Positions 30,740 through 39,416 of a DNA stretch of 64,000 bases are shown here, in pieces (the stretch's first letter is position 1; each line of letters opens with the position of its first letter). The notes below the pieces were generated by a model that was not told the DNA's origin, did no database searches, and was given only the letters and a program-made list of their open reading frames with translations. This DNA comes from Pelagomonas calceolata (taxonomy: Eukaryota > Sar > Pelagophyceae > Pelagomonadales > Pelagomonadaceae). The translations under genes and the position numbers were made by a program. The DNA lies in contig CAKKNE010000004.1 of assembly GCA_918797485.1 (NCBI GenBank), positions 868,001 to 932,000 on the forward strand, in the 5' to 3' direction.

Positions 30740-31054
30740 ATGGCGGGCTTCTACTTCTTCATGGCGCCACCACTCCTCGGCGGGACTGCGCTTGCGCCGG
30801 TGCTCCAATTTGGTATGCGAGCCTTTGGTATGACCCTCGGCCAGCGGCTCTGCGTCCAGCTCGGCTTGGTCGGCTATCCCATCTACTATAGTTACTATGG
30901 CAGCGAAGATCTCTTGAAAGGGCATGCGGGAAATGGGTTCGAGGGCACGAAGTGGAATAAATACTTCGCGCTGGCGACGATGTTTACCACTGGCGTCTTC
31001 GGGCTGGGGTGGGGCGTCCTGATCAACGGGTTCGCTCTCCTCTCTCGCACGTAA
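30740..31054 (+). CDS. Small two-to-three-pass membrane protein, unknown
   Basis: 104 residues from the ATG at 30740 (an ATG-less extension upstream is ignored). Hydrophobic blocks are MAGFYFFMAPPLLGGTALAP, LCVQLGLVGYPIYYSYYG and ALATMFTTGVFGLGWGVLIN, separated by a charged loop (SEDLLKGHAGNGFEGTKWNK). Composition is clearly that of an integral membrane protein, unlike the arginine-rich noise frames. I do not recognise it. Organelle membrane or ER subunit is possible. Confidence 0.65.
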   Translation: MAGFYFFMAPPLLGGTALAPVLQFGMRAFGMTLGQRLCVQLGLVGYPIYYSYYGSEDLLKGHAGNGFEGTKWNKYFALATMFTTGVFGLGWGVLINGFALLSRT

Positions 31055-31282
31055 CCACATGCATCCCCCTCTCGACGGCCTCCTCGTCGGCCTCGGCCGC
31101 CGCGCCGCCGTCCCAGCTGCCTCGGACGTCGCGCCGCCCAGTTCATCATCCTGACCCATGCTCACTCTGTGCGCTGCGCGAGCGCGCGCACACGTCCCAG
31201 ACCCGCGCCCGCCGTCCGCCGGTGCCTTTGCCCTTCCTTAACCTTAGTTAACGTCCGACCGATGACCCGCGCGAGGGTACTT

Positions 31283-31352
31283 GTAGGACTAGTGGGACTA
31301 GTTGGGGAGACACCGCGCGTCGCCGATTCATCGGCGGCGGGCGCGTGCCGCG
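31283..31352 (+). repeat. Intergenic repeat (ACTAGTGGG ... CACCGCGCGTCGCCGATTCATC), copy A
   Basis: From GGACTAGTGGG through GACACCGCGCGTCGCCG and on to GGCGGGCGCG, the stretch 31308-31350 matches 61533-61575 at all but about one base. It holds the palindrome CGCCGATTCATCGGCG. A looser third relative is at 47907-47963. Confidence 0.65.
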
Positions 31353-31377
31353 TCTTTTAACACCGAGACGTCTGTCT

Positions 31378-31398
31378 GCTAGTGTACTCACACACTAG
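31378..31398 (+). promoter_or_regulatory. Recurrent GCTAG...CACTAG element, copy 4 (divergent)
   Basis: GCTAGTGTACTCACACACTAG, 150 bp before the ATG at 31528, directly after the intergenic repeat. The ends match the family; the centre differs. Confidence 0.45.
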
Positions 31399-31527
31399 GT
31401 TTTACAGCATGTCTTGTGCCCGGCAACGGGACGGCACGCACTGGTGCAGAGGTTCTACGCTGACGGCATACGCTGCAACGAGTCATAAGCAGTGCGCCGC
31501 TGCGCGGTGCAGCAATTACCCCACCCC

Positions 31528-32955
31528 ATGCTCCGCAAAGCCCTCCTCGCCGCGCTCGTCGCCGCGGCCCAAGCTGCCTCGCTCACGTCCCTCAAGACCA
31601 CGGACGCCGACTTACTGAAGGAGGCGTTTTTTGGCGGCGACTGCTGGACCATCGCGTGCACTGATGTGCATGATAAGAAGACCGGCGCGAATCTGCTCGA
31701 GAAGGCCCTCGACGACGCGAAGGCAGCGAGTAGCTGTCGCGGGGCCTCGCTCCAGTGCGGGAAGAAACTGCCCTCCGGGAAGACGCCGCTCCAACGACTG
31801 GGCATCGAGCCGCCGAAGCAGAAGGGCCATCCCTTACTGATTTTATGCGTCAACGGCGAAGCAAGACCCCTGAACATGGACGAGTACGCGCGCGTCAAAG
31901 AGCAGAGCGCGACGCCCGACGCGCGCGTCCTCTCCAAAACGCTCGTCCAGGCGGGCCTCGCGCCGAAGCCGATCGTCGTGAACGACGATGCAGCGTTCAA
32001 CAGGCAGTGCGCCAACAAGCGCCACTGCCTCGTGGTAAGCTTCAATTCAACGACGAGCGACGTCAAGGCCTTCACGCGGGCGGCAGCTGCTGTTGCCGCT
32101 AAAAGACGCTTGCTGCGCGTCGTGCTGGTGGACGGGAAGCACGGCCACTTATCGCTGCAAAAGGCGCTGCCGGCAAACCCGGCGACCGCGCTCTACGCGC
32201 GGCGCCTCAACGCGAACGAGCAGGCCGCCCTCCAGGCCATCAGCGCCAAGGTCCCGAAGGCGAAAGGGGTTTCGAACGAGCTCCAGGCGTCGGCCTGCGG
32301 CGCGTCCGCGATCGCGGGGCGGGACGCGGAGTCTGCTCATCTCAATTTTGAGAGCAAGCTTATTGGGCCGCGCGATTGGCGGTCCCGTCAGGACGCGGCG
32401 GGGTTGGTCTTCCGGCGGGGCGACGCGTACCTGTCCTACGCGGCCGTGGCGCGGGGCCTCGCGGAGCGCGAACTCTTCGGCTCGGACGCGTCGTACGCGG
32501 CGGCGCATCCGTTGGTGCGGCTCGGCGACACGACCTACACGCACGGCGCCAAGGCGTTCCGCGGTGACGGGTTTGACAGTGCTGCCTTGGACGCGTGGCT
32601 CGGCCCGTTCCTCTCGACAGCGGCGGACGACCGCGCCTTCCTCCAGCTCGGCCTCACGGGCCTCGCGAAGCGCGTCAAGTTCAAGGCGACCTCCTCAAAA
32701 CGACCGACGCCGCGGCCGCGGCCGGCGCGCCGGCCCGCGCCGAAACCGAAGCGCCGCGGCGCCGTCGAGGAGCGCGACCGCCAAAAAGAACGCGCCGAGC
32801 GCGAGCGCGAGCGGCGGGAGCAGATGGACGCGGCGGGCGCGGACCTCTTCGAGACGGTCGAGGTCGGCGCGGACGGCGAGGCGACCGCGGTGGAGGAGGA
32901 GGACGACGACGACGAGGACGACGACGAGGAGGACGAGGACGTGGAGATGATCTAG
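31528..32955 (+). CDS. Secreted/ER protein, possibly thioredoxin-fold, with acidic tail
   Basis: 475 residues from ATG 31528, chosen because it begins a signal peptide (MLRKALLAALVAAAQAASL). The first 250 residues show alternating strands and helices with FFGGDCWTIACTD, HPLLILCVNGEARPL, HCLVVSFNST and LRVVLVDGKHGHL. This pattern recalls tandem thioredoxin-like folds, but no CxxC active site is seen, so the fold call is weak. Residues 395-420 are a Pro/Arg/Lys linker. Then come a charged helix (ERDRQKERAERERERREQMD) and a long Glu/Asp run ending in DVEMI. The last third of the gene, and its 3' flank, was copied to 39008 onward by the tandem duplication. Confidence 0.65.
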   Translation: MLRKALLAALVAAAQAASLTSLKTTDADLLKEAFFGGDCWTIACTDVHDKKTGANLLEKALDDAKAASSCRGASLQCGKKLPSGKTPLQRLGIEPPKQKGHPLLILCVNGEARPLNMDEYARVKEQSATPDARVLSKTLVQAGLAPKPIVVNDDAAFNRQCANKRHCLVVSFNSTTSDVKAFTRAAAAVAAKRRLLRVVLVDGKHGHLSLQKALPANPATALYARRLNANEQAALQAISAKVPKAKGVSNELQASACGASAIAGRDAESAHLNFESKLIGPRDWRSRQDAAGLVFRRGDAYLSYAAVARGLAERELFGSDASYAAAHPLVRLGDTTYTHGAKAFRGDGFDSAALDAWLGPFLSTAADDRAFLQLGLTGLAKRVKFKATSSKRPTPRPRPARRPAPKPKRRGAVEERDRQKERAERERERREQMDAAGADLFETVEVGADGEATAVEEEDDDDEDDDEEDEDVEMI

Positions 32956-33203
32956 TTGTGTGGTGTAATTAAACTTAGGAAGTGTCTCTCGCCGGCATTC
33001 TTGGCCCAATCTTGGGAGTGAGTCGCCGCCGCGTCCGCTCTCGTGCGGGTCCATTGTATGAGTTCCGGTGCGCTGCCGGGCCCGGACCTCCTGCGCGCGA
33101 TTCCTGGCGTGCTTTGAAGGGGGGGCTAGGGGGGCCTAGGGTAAGAGCTTGGAGGGGGGGGTCCGTCGATCCACAGCGCCCGAGCACTGCGATCTCGAGT
33201 ACA

Positions 33204-33304
33204 ATCTGAGCTCAGGAGCGTTGCTCTGGTAGCGCTAATCCAGGAGGCAGCTTAAATTTCGCGAACAAGGCAGCCCCGGGAACGCGCAAGAAGGTTGGCA
33301 TACA
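33204..33304 (+). promoter_or_regulatory. Conserved leader/promoter of STAND copy A
   Basis: The 101 bp before the ATG differ from 39316-39416 at five positions only, whereas sequence further upstream has diverged heavily. Shared blocks include GAGCTCAGGAGCGTTGCTC and GGCAGCCCCGGGAACGC. Selection on leader or promoter is likely. Confidence 0.5.
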
Positions 33305-36300
33305 ATGGGCGGCGGTGTCTCATCTCTCCCGGATGAGGTCTCGCTTGCCGAGGCAAAAGAGCTGGCGGGCGCCAGGTGGCAGCCCGCGTGGGAGGAGAAG
33401 TTCGCGGAAGCCAAGATCTCCAGGGACGAGGCGCTGCGATGCTGGACGGAGGCCAGCAGGGGCGCGGACGGCCCGGCGAGCAAGGGCGCGGGGCCGCCGG
33501 ACGAGAGGAAGAAGAAGAAGTCCGCCACCGCGAAAGCGCTATGGCAGAAAGGCGTCGCGAAGGTGGGCTGGATCGCGCACGCGAAGGCGCGGGCGGCGGC
33601 GATCGAGCGCGCCCAAAGGGCAGGCATTTCGGAGCAGCTCTACGAGAAGCTGCACGGCGTCGACCGCTCCGGTGTGGCGGAGGCGCTAGACTTTTCGGCC
33701 ATCATTGCGGAGAAGCGCGGGCAGCACCTGCCCGGCACGCGCGAGTGGGTCTTCGAGGCGGTCATGCGCTGGCGCACGGATCCGGAAGCTGCGAAGCTCT
33801 TCTGGCTCGTCGGTGGCGGCGGCACGGGCAAGAGCGTCGCCGCGGCCGAGTTGCTGGCACGGCTGCTCGACAAAGAAAACGTCGCGGCGTGGCATTTTTG
33901 CAAGCACACCGAGCCGGCGCGGTCCGCTCCAGCGGCGCTGTTGCGCTCCTTAGCCGGCATGCTTTGCGCAACGGTCGAGGGCTTCGAAGACGCCCTGCGC
34001 GAGGGCGGCGGCAGCGACAACGCGACGGACAAGGTCGACGAGCTCTTCCAGGCGCTGATCGCCGAGCCGCTGCAAAACGTCGGGGCGCCCCGCGGCGCGG
34101 ACGACGCCCTCGTATTGATTGTTGATGCGCTCGACGAGCTACCGCGCGACGCGCTGCAACCAGTGTTATCGCTGCTTGCGAACGAGCTCAAGACATTGCC
34201 GCCATGGATTAAACTCGTCGTGACGAGTCGTGATGAAGCTCAAATTAAAGCCAGGCTCTCATGCTTCACGCCGTCGGAGCTGCGCGTCGACGAGGCGCGG
34301 AACCGGCAGGACGTTCGCGCGTACCTGACGGTGCTCGCGAAGGAGCACGTGGAGCTCGAGGTAACGATGGAGTCGCTGCGGCACGAAGTCGAGGTTAAGT
34401 TTCCGGGCCTGAAGAATCTCGACACGTTCGCCGACCTCGAGGACCCGCTGCGCCGGTCGAAGGGCGCGTACGACGAGGCGGTCCGCGGCGTCGCCGGGAT
34501 CCACGAGCTCGAGAAGTATAAGGAGCGACGTCTTGACTTGATACAAGACGAGACTGAATTCGAGAAGCTGTACGCTGACGCAGCTCTGGCGCAGACGATC
34601 TTGATCGACGCACTGAAGACGCTCCCTGGCGACATCTCGGATCCGGGTGTGAAAGGGCGTGGATCCGCGGAGCGCAAGCTCGCGGACAAGTACACCGACA
34701 AGAATGGGGTGCCACATCCCGAGAAGTTTCGGGATCTAGCCCGCGCGACAGTCCTGTTCGAGAACGCCGCCGACCTTCTGAAGGTGCTGACTGAATTGGA
34801 CGGCGGCGGCCTCGGGCTGGAGATCGCTCAATTGAAAAACAAGTTTGCCAGCCCGACGCCGCTAGGCTACCGCGACATGAATTTGAACGTCAGCGTGCGC
34901 CTCGAGGACGGCCGAAAACATCTCGCCGAGGTTCAGCTGAATTTAAGGAGTGTCGCGGACGCGAAACATATCGCCCACGAGCAATACGAAGTTATTCGGC
35001 TCGCGTTGCCGAAGATGTGCGAGGGAACGAGCGTCAAGGCGACCGAGCTTGAGACGTTCATCGCCGAGCGCCTCAACTCGTCGGCGCTCGACGCGGCTGT
35101 CACTTCGCTCGAGCGGAAAGCTGGCGGGCTCATGCTCTACGCGCGCCTCATCGCGGACCAGCTCGCGTCCACGACGGGCAAGATCGACTTTGCGAGCGTC
35201 GGCGCGCTGCCGGCGGGCCTCGACGAGATCTACGCGGAGAACTTTCGGCGCGTGTTCAGTGATGATGGCACGTGGGGCGATGCGCTGCCGCTGGTGGAGC
35301 TCGTGTGTGCAGCGGCAGAGCCGCTCACCGTCGACGCGGCGAGTGGTGCGCTGGGCTGGGATCGAGCGCGGTGCAAGAAGGTCTGTGATAGCGTGTCGCT
35401 GCTGTTCCCGCTGCGCGAGGGCGAGGTGATCGGTGTGCTACATAAGACCGTGACGGACTGGCTGACCGGCGAGAAGCCGTTCGACAAGCGCTCTTCGAAG
35501 GACGCGTTCTTCGTCGCGCGGGACGCGGCGCACCGGCGGCTGGCGCGGGCGTGTGCGAGGGCAATTCGTACTGGGGTTCCGGATACGAAGTCGCACTCGA
35601 GCGACGCTGCCGCAGATGAGGTGCTCGCATCGTTTGTCGAGGGCGAGGGTGGCGTGGCATCAGATGCTTATGCGTTGCGTTGGAGCTTGTTTCATATGAA
35701 GCGATCGGGAAACGAGGGCGAGGCCGTCGCGGTCGCCTGCAGTCTGTCGTATGTGCTGAAGCGGAGTGACGGCGACATTGCTTCCTTTGTGGCGGACTTG
35801 CGTGCTCTGAAGGGTCAAGACACGCTGCTGCTGTCCGACACTTTGGTGTTGTCGCGGAACGCGCTCTCGCAGGGCACGGTGCTTGTCGAGCAGTTCTGGC
35901 AACGTCTGACGCCACGCGCCGATGCGGAATCGTCTCCTGCAGCGCGCCGCATGGCCGACGACGCGAAGCGAGTTGCGAGCAAGCTTCCGCTCTCGGCCGT
36001 GCGTCCGATGGGTCTGACGGCGGCAGGTGGGGCGGAGCGGTGTCGGATCGAGGCTCCGAGAGAAGTGAAGTGCTTGGCGACGTTCGTGGATCCGGCGACG
36101 GGCGAGCCGCGGGTTGCTTGTGGGACGGGCGATCACATGCGTGGCGACGTGCGCGTCTTCGACCCGATCACTGGTGGCGCTGCCTTGGTCGTGATTGATG
36201 TGGGCTCAGAGGTGAAAGCACTGGCGGTCTTCAAAGACGCGGCGACGGGCGAGCCGCGTTTGGCTTGTGGATTATTTTGGGATGGGAAGGTGCTCATCTT

Positions 36301-38815
36301 CGACCCGGTCGCCGGCGGCGAGGAGCTGGTCGTGATCGACATTGGCTCGGAGGTGTTTGCGCTGACGGTATTCACGGACAAGACAGGAGCACAGCGGCTC
36401 GCTTGTGGTGATGCGGACGGAAAGGTGCGCGTCTTCGATCTGGTCGCGGGAGGCGAGGCGCTGGTTGTGCTCGACTTGGACGACTCGGCGAGCGCATTGG
36501 CAGTCTTCACGGACCCGGCGACGGGCGCGCCGCGGCTCGCGTGCGCGTGGACGTCGGGAGAGAAGGTGCTTGTCTTCGACCCGGTCGCGGGCGGCAATGC
36601 GCTGTTCGTGCTAGATATTTGCTCTGATGGGCGGGCGATGGCGGTCGTCCGGGCGATGGCGGTCTTCAAGGAACCAGCGACGAGTGCGCTGAGGCTCGCG
36701 TGTGGCTCTGACGATGGGAAGGTGCGCATCTTCGATGCTGTCTCTGGCGGGGACGCGCTGCTCGTGCTCGACTTGGGGTTCCTAAGAGAAGAAGCGGTGT
36801 ACGCACTGGTCGTATTTAAAGACCTGGCGACGGGTGCGCCGCGGCTCACGAGCGGATCATACAGCGGAAAGGTGCGCGTCTTCGACCCGGTCGCGGGAGG
36901 CGAGGCGCTGGTCGTCCTCGTGGGGCACACAGACCAAGTATACGCTTTAACGGCCTTCGAGGACCCCGCGACGGGCGAACCGCGGCTCGTGAGCGGATCG
37001 GAAGACAATACCGCGCGAGTCTGGAACCCGGCGGCGAACGGCGCGGCGATCGAGGCGGAGCCCGAGGGGCACTCTGACGACGTGGGCGCCCTGGTGACCT
37101 TTGTGGAGCCGGCGACGGGTGTGCTGCGGGTCGCGACCGGGTCCAATGATGAGACGATTCGCGTGTGGAACGCGGAGACTGGCGGTGCACTGCTCGTGCT
37201 CGACGTTGGCTCGAACGTGAGTGCGCTGGCGCTTTTCGTGGACCCGGCGACGGGCGGGCCGCGGCTCGCTTGTGGTTGTGACGATAGGAAAGTGCGTGTC
37301 ATCGACCCGGTCGCTGGCGGCGAGGCGCTGCTCGTGATCGACGTGGGCGAGGAGGTGAACGCGCTGGCATTCTTCGCGGACCCGGCGACGGGCGCGCCGC
37401 GGCTCGCTTGTGGTTGTGACGATAGGAAAGTGCGTGTCATCGACCCGGTTGCTGGTGGTGAAGCGCTGCTCGTGATTGACGTTGACTCAAACGTGTACGC
37501 GCTGCTGGTCTTCGCGGACCCGGCGACAGGTGAATTTCGAATCGCTTGTGTAACCAGCTATTATGGGAAGGCTTGGGTGCGCATCTACAACCCGGTCTCG
37601 GGCGGCGAGGCACTAATCGTGATCGAGGTAGGCTCGATTGTGTGGGCGTTGACTGTTTTCGAAGCCCCGGCGACGGGCGCGCTTCGCCTCGCGAGCGGAT
37701 CGGACGAAAGGGACGGTTCCGTGCGCGTCTGGGACTTGGTCGCGGGCGGCGAGGTGCTGTTCGTGCTCAAGGGACACACATCCCGAATTGAAGCGCTGAC
37801 GACCTTCGCGGACCCGGCGACGGGCGAGACGCGGCTCGTGAGCGGGTCGAAGGACAAGACTTTGCGCGTGTGGGACGCAAACAAGGGTGGTGCGGCGCTG
37901 CGGGTGGTTGCTTTTGATGATTATGTGCGAGCTTTGGCGGTCAGGAGCGACACGAGCGGGCTCTTCGTAGCTTCCGGGAAGCGGTGGGGGGAGTTGCGCG
38001 TCAAGACCACCACCACGCCACTCACGCTAGCATGCTATCAGGGTGATGTCGCCGCAATAAGCGATCTTCTTCAGGAGGGCGCTGGCGTCGACCAGCAAGA
38101 TGATGACGGCTATACGCCACTGTTCGTCGCGAGTTTGAAAGGGCATGTCGACGCCGCGCGCTTGCTGCTTGATGCGGGTGCTACGGTCGATAAGAGGCGT
38201 GAGGGTGATTGGTCGCCGTTTGGTATTGCGTGCGTTCGTGGACATCTCGACGTCGCGACGCTGTTGGTGGAGCGAGGTGCAGCTGTCAATTTGTGCTTGG
38301 ATGGGGAGACGCCGCTTCTTGTTGCTTACCGGAAGGGGGGGCTCGATCTAATGCAGTTATGTCTCGAGCACGGCGCTGATGTGAATTTGGCCGACAAAGA
38401 GGGTACTACGGTTCTGTACGACGCATGCAAAAACGGTCACGTCGGCGCGGCGCGGTTGTTGCTGGACAAAGGAGCGGAGGTCGACCGTGCGGACGAGGAC
38501 GGCTTTACGCAGCTATGGAGAGCATGCAGGGGGGGTCACGTCGACGTGGCGCGGCTGTTGTTAGATAAAGGCGCGGATGTCGATCGGGCGGAGGAGGACG
38601 GATGGACGCCGCTGTTCACCGCCTGCTCGAACGGCCACGTCGAGGTGGCGCGGCTGTTGCTGGACAACGGTGCCGAAGCCGACCGCGTGCGCAACGACGG
38701 CGCGACACCACTCGGCGTGGCTTGCAAGAATGGGCATGGCGACGTCGAGCAATTGTTGCGGGCAAATGGGGCCCAAATCAACGAAGCTGGAGAAGACTCT
38801 GATTGTGATTACTAG
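33305..38815 (+). CDS. NACHT/STAND NTPase with nested RelA/SpoT-like domain, WD40 blades and ankyrins (copy A)
   Basis: 1836 residues, intronless. MGGGVSSLP fits an N-myristoylation signal (MGxxxS). A helical effector-like N-terminus lacks known domains. NACHT NTPase: Walker A LVGGGGTGKS (about 168-177), Walker B LVLIVDALDELP (269-280), sensor KLVVTSRDE (303-311). Residues about 445-562 are RelA/SpoT-like: VKGRGSAERKLADKY, FRDLARATVLFE, FASPTPLGYRDMNLNVSV and AEVQLNLRSVADAKHIAHEQ, matching the Ser/Lys, DLxGxR, GYxSLH and ExQIRT blocks. Asn replaces the usual His after GYR. The NTPase helical part resumes with GGLMLYARLIADQL. Then about 14 WD40-type blades (917-1562; LVSGSEDNTARVWNP) and about eight ankyrin repeats (1567-1830). 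NLR-like sensor-switch; immune role and (p)ppGpp-type activity are inferences. Confidence 0.85.
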   Translation: MGGGVSSLPDEVSLAEAKELAGARWQPAWEEKFAEAKISRDEALRCWTEASRGADGPASKGAGPPDERKKKKSATAKALWQKGVAKVGWIAHAKARAAAIERAQRAGISEQLYEKLHGVDRSGVAEALDFSAIIAEKRGQHLPGTREWVFEAVMRWRTDPEAAKLFWLVGGGGTGKSVAAAELLARLLDKENVAAWHFCKHTEPARSAPAALLRSLAGMLCATVEGFEDALREGGGSDNATDKVDELFQALIAEPLQNVGAPRGADDALVLIVDALDELPRDALQPVLSLLANELKTLPPWIKLVVTSRDEAQIKARLSCFTPSELRVDEARNRQDVRAYLTVLAKEHVELEVTMESLRHEVEVKFPGLKNLDTFADLEDPLRRSKGAYDEAVRGVAGIHELEKYKERRLDLIQDETEFEKLYADAALAQTILIDALKTLPGDISDPGVKGRGSAERKLADKYTDKNGVPHPEKFRDLARATVLFENAADLLKVLTELDGGGLGLEIAQLKNKFASPTPLGYRDMNLNVSVRLEDGRKHLAEVQLNLRSVADAKHIAHEQYEVIRLALPKMCEGTSVKATELETFIAERLNSSALDAAVTSLERKAGGLMLYARLIADQLASTTGKIDFASVGALPAGLDEIYAENFRRVFSDDGTWGDALPLVELVCAAAEPLTVDAASGALGWDRARCKKVCDSVSLLFPLREGEVIGVLHKTVTDWLTGEKPFDKRSSKDAFFVARDAAHRRLARACARAIRTGVPDTKSHSSDAAADEVLASFVEGEGGVASDAYALRWSLFHMKRSGNEGEAVAVACSLSYVLKRSDGDIASFVADLRALKGQDTLLLSDTLVLSRNALSQGTVLVEQFWQRLTPRADAESSPAARRMADDAKRVASKLPLSAVRPMGLTAAGGAERCRIEAPREVKCLATFVDPATGEPRVACGTGDHMRGDVRVFDPITGGAALVVIDVGSEVKALAVFKDAATGEPRLACGLFWDGKVLIFDPVAGGEELVVIDIGSEVFALTVFTDKTGAQRLACGDADGKVRVFDLVAGGEALVVLDLDDSASALAVFTDPATGAPRLACAWTSGEKVLVFDPVAGGNALFVLDICSDGRAMAVVRAMAVFKEPATSALRLACGSDDGKVRIFDAVSGGDALLVLDLGFLREEAVYALVVFKDLATGAPRLTSGSYSGKVRVFDPVAGGEALVVLVGHTDQVYALTAFEDPATGEPRLVSGSEDNTARVWNPAANGAAIEAEPEGHSDDVGALVTFVEPATGVLRVATGSNDETIRVWNAETGGALLVLDVGSNVSALALFVDPATGGPRLACGCDDRKVRVIDPVAGGEALLVIDVGEEVNALAFFADPATGAPRLACGCDDRKVRVIDPVAGGEALLVIDVDSNVYALLVFADPATGEFRIACVTSYYGKAWVRIYNPVSGGEALIVIEVGSIVWALTVFEAPATGALRLASGSDERDGSVRVWDLVAGGEVLFVLKGHTSRIEALTTFADPATGETRLVSGSKDKTLRVWDANKGGAALRVVAFDDYVRALAVRSDTSGLFVASGKRWGELRVKTTTTPLTLACYQGDVAAISDLLQEGAGVDQQDDDGYTPLFVASLKGHVDAARLLLDAGATVDKRREGDWSPFGIACVRGHLDVATLLVERGAAVNLCLDGETPLLVAYRKGGLDLMQLCLEHGADVNLADKEGTTVLYDACKNGHVGAARLLLDKGAEVDRADEDGFTQLWRACRGGHVDVARLLLDKGADVDRAEEDGWTPLFTACSNGHVEVARLLLDNGAEADRVRNDGATPLGVACKNGHGDVEQLLRANGAQINEAGEDSDCDY

Positions 38816-39007
38816 CTTCGTGCCTTTTAGGTGAGCCTGGTTTGGCTAAGTGTCATTTAAACCAGGGCGAGTCCGTGGCGGCGGCCCGATGGATAGAGTA
38901 GTAGCTAGTTACTCGGGTTTTGGGGACGCTAACCTAGCCCCTTGGGGATGTATGCGCTAGAACCAGGCCACTAAAGGTCCGGATCCGGCGTCTAGAGAGA
39001 AATCCGG

Positions 39008-39175
39008 CAAAAAGAACGCGCCGAGCGGGAGCGCGAGCGGCGGGAGCGGATGGACGCGGCGGGCGCGGACCTCTTCGAGACGGTCGAGGTCGGCGCGGAC
39101 GGCGAGGCGTCCATGGTGGAGGACGACGACGAGGAGGACGAGGACGAGGAGGACGAGGACGTGGAGATGATCTAG
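39008..39175 (+). pseudogene. Duplicated 3' fragment of the secreted-protein gene
   Basis: It repeats the last 56 or so codons of the gene ending at 32955: the charged helix, DLFETVEVGADGEA, the acidic run and DVEMI stop, plus the TGTGTGGTGTAATTAAACTTA flank. The rest of the gene, including its start and signal peptide, is absent. It marks the left edge of the second duplication unit and is not expected to be translated. Confidence 0.85.
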
Positions 39176-39315
39176 TGTGTGGTGTAATTAAACTTAGGGA
39201 GTGTTCTTTTGTCGGCACTCTTGGGAGTGAGTCGTCGCCGCCGGCCGCTCGGAACCATGTCGTGCGGGTCCGTCAATGCTGAAACCACCAGAAGAGCTAG
39301 CGCGCAGTGCCTGCG

Positions 39316-39416
39316 ATCTGAGCTCAGGAGCGTTGCTCTGGTAGCGATAATCCAGTAGGCAGCTTAAATCTCGCGAACAAGGCAGCCCCGGGAACGCCCA
39401 AGAAGGTTGGCACACA
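39316..39416 (+). promoter_or_regulatory. Conserved leader/promoter of STAND copy B
   Basis: It has 96 of 101 bases identical to the region before copy A. Homology fades abruptly upstream of ATCTGAGCTCAGG. Confidence 0.5.

Noticed and set aside
30936-30960. tRNA-like GGGTTCGAGG box
   Set aside because: It lies inside the reading frame of the small membrane protein and no acceptor stem or anticodon arm can be paired around it.
36133-37440. 435-codon open frame on the minus strand across the WD40 blades of STAND copy A
   Set aside because: It is the exact antisense of the repeated blade sequence (repeats of SPPATGSKTRTF), so it stays open only because the sense repeat is periodic and GC-rich. 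A similar antisense frame exists at 43277-44116.
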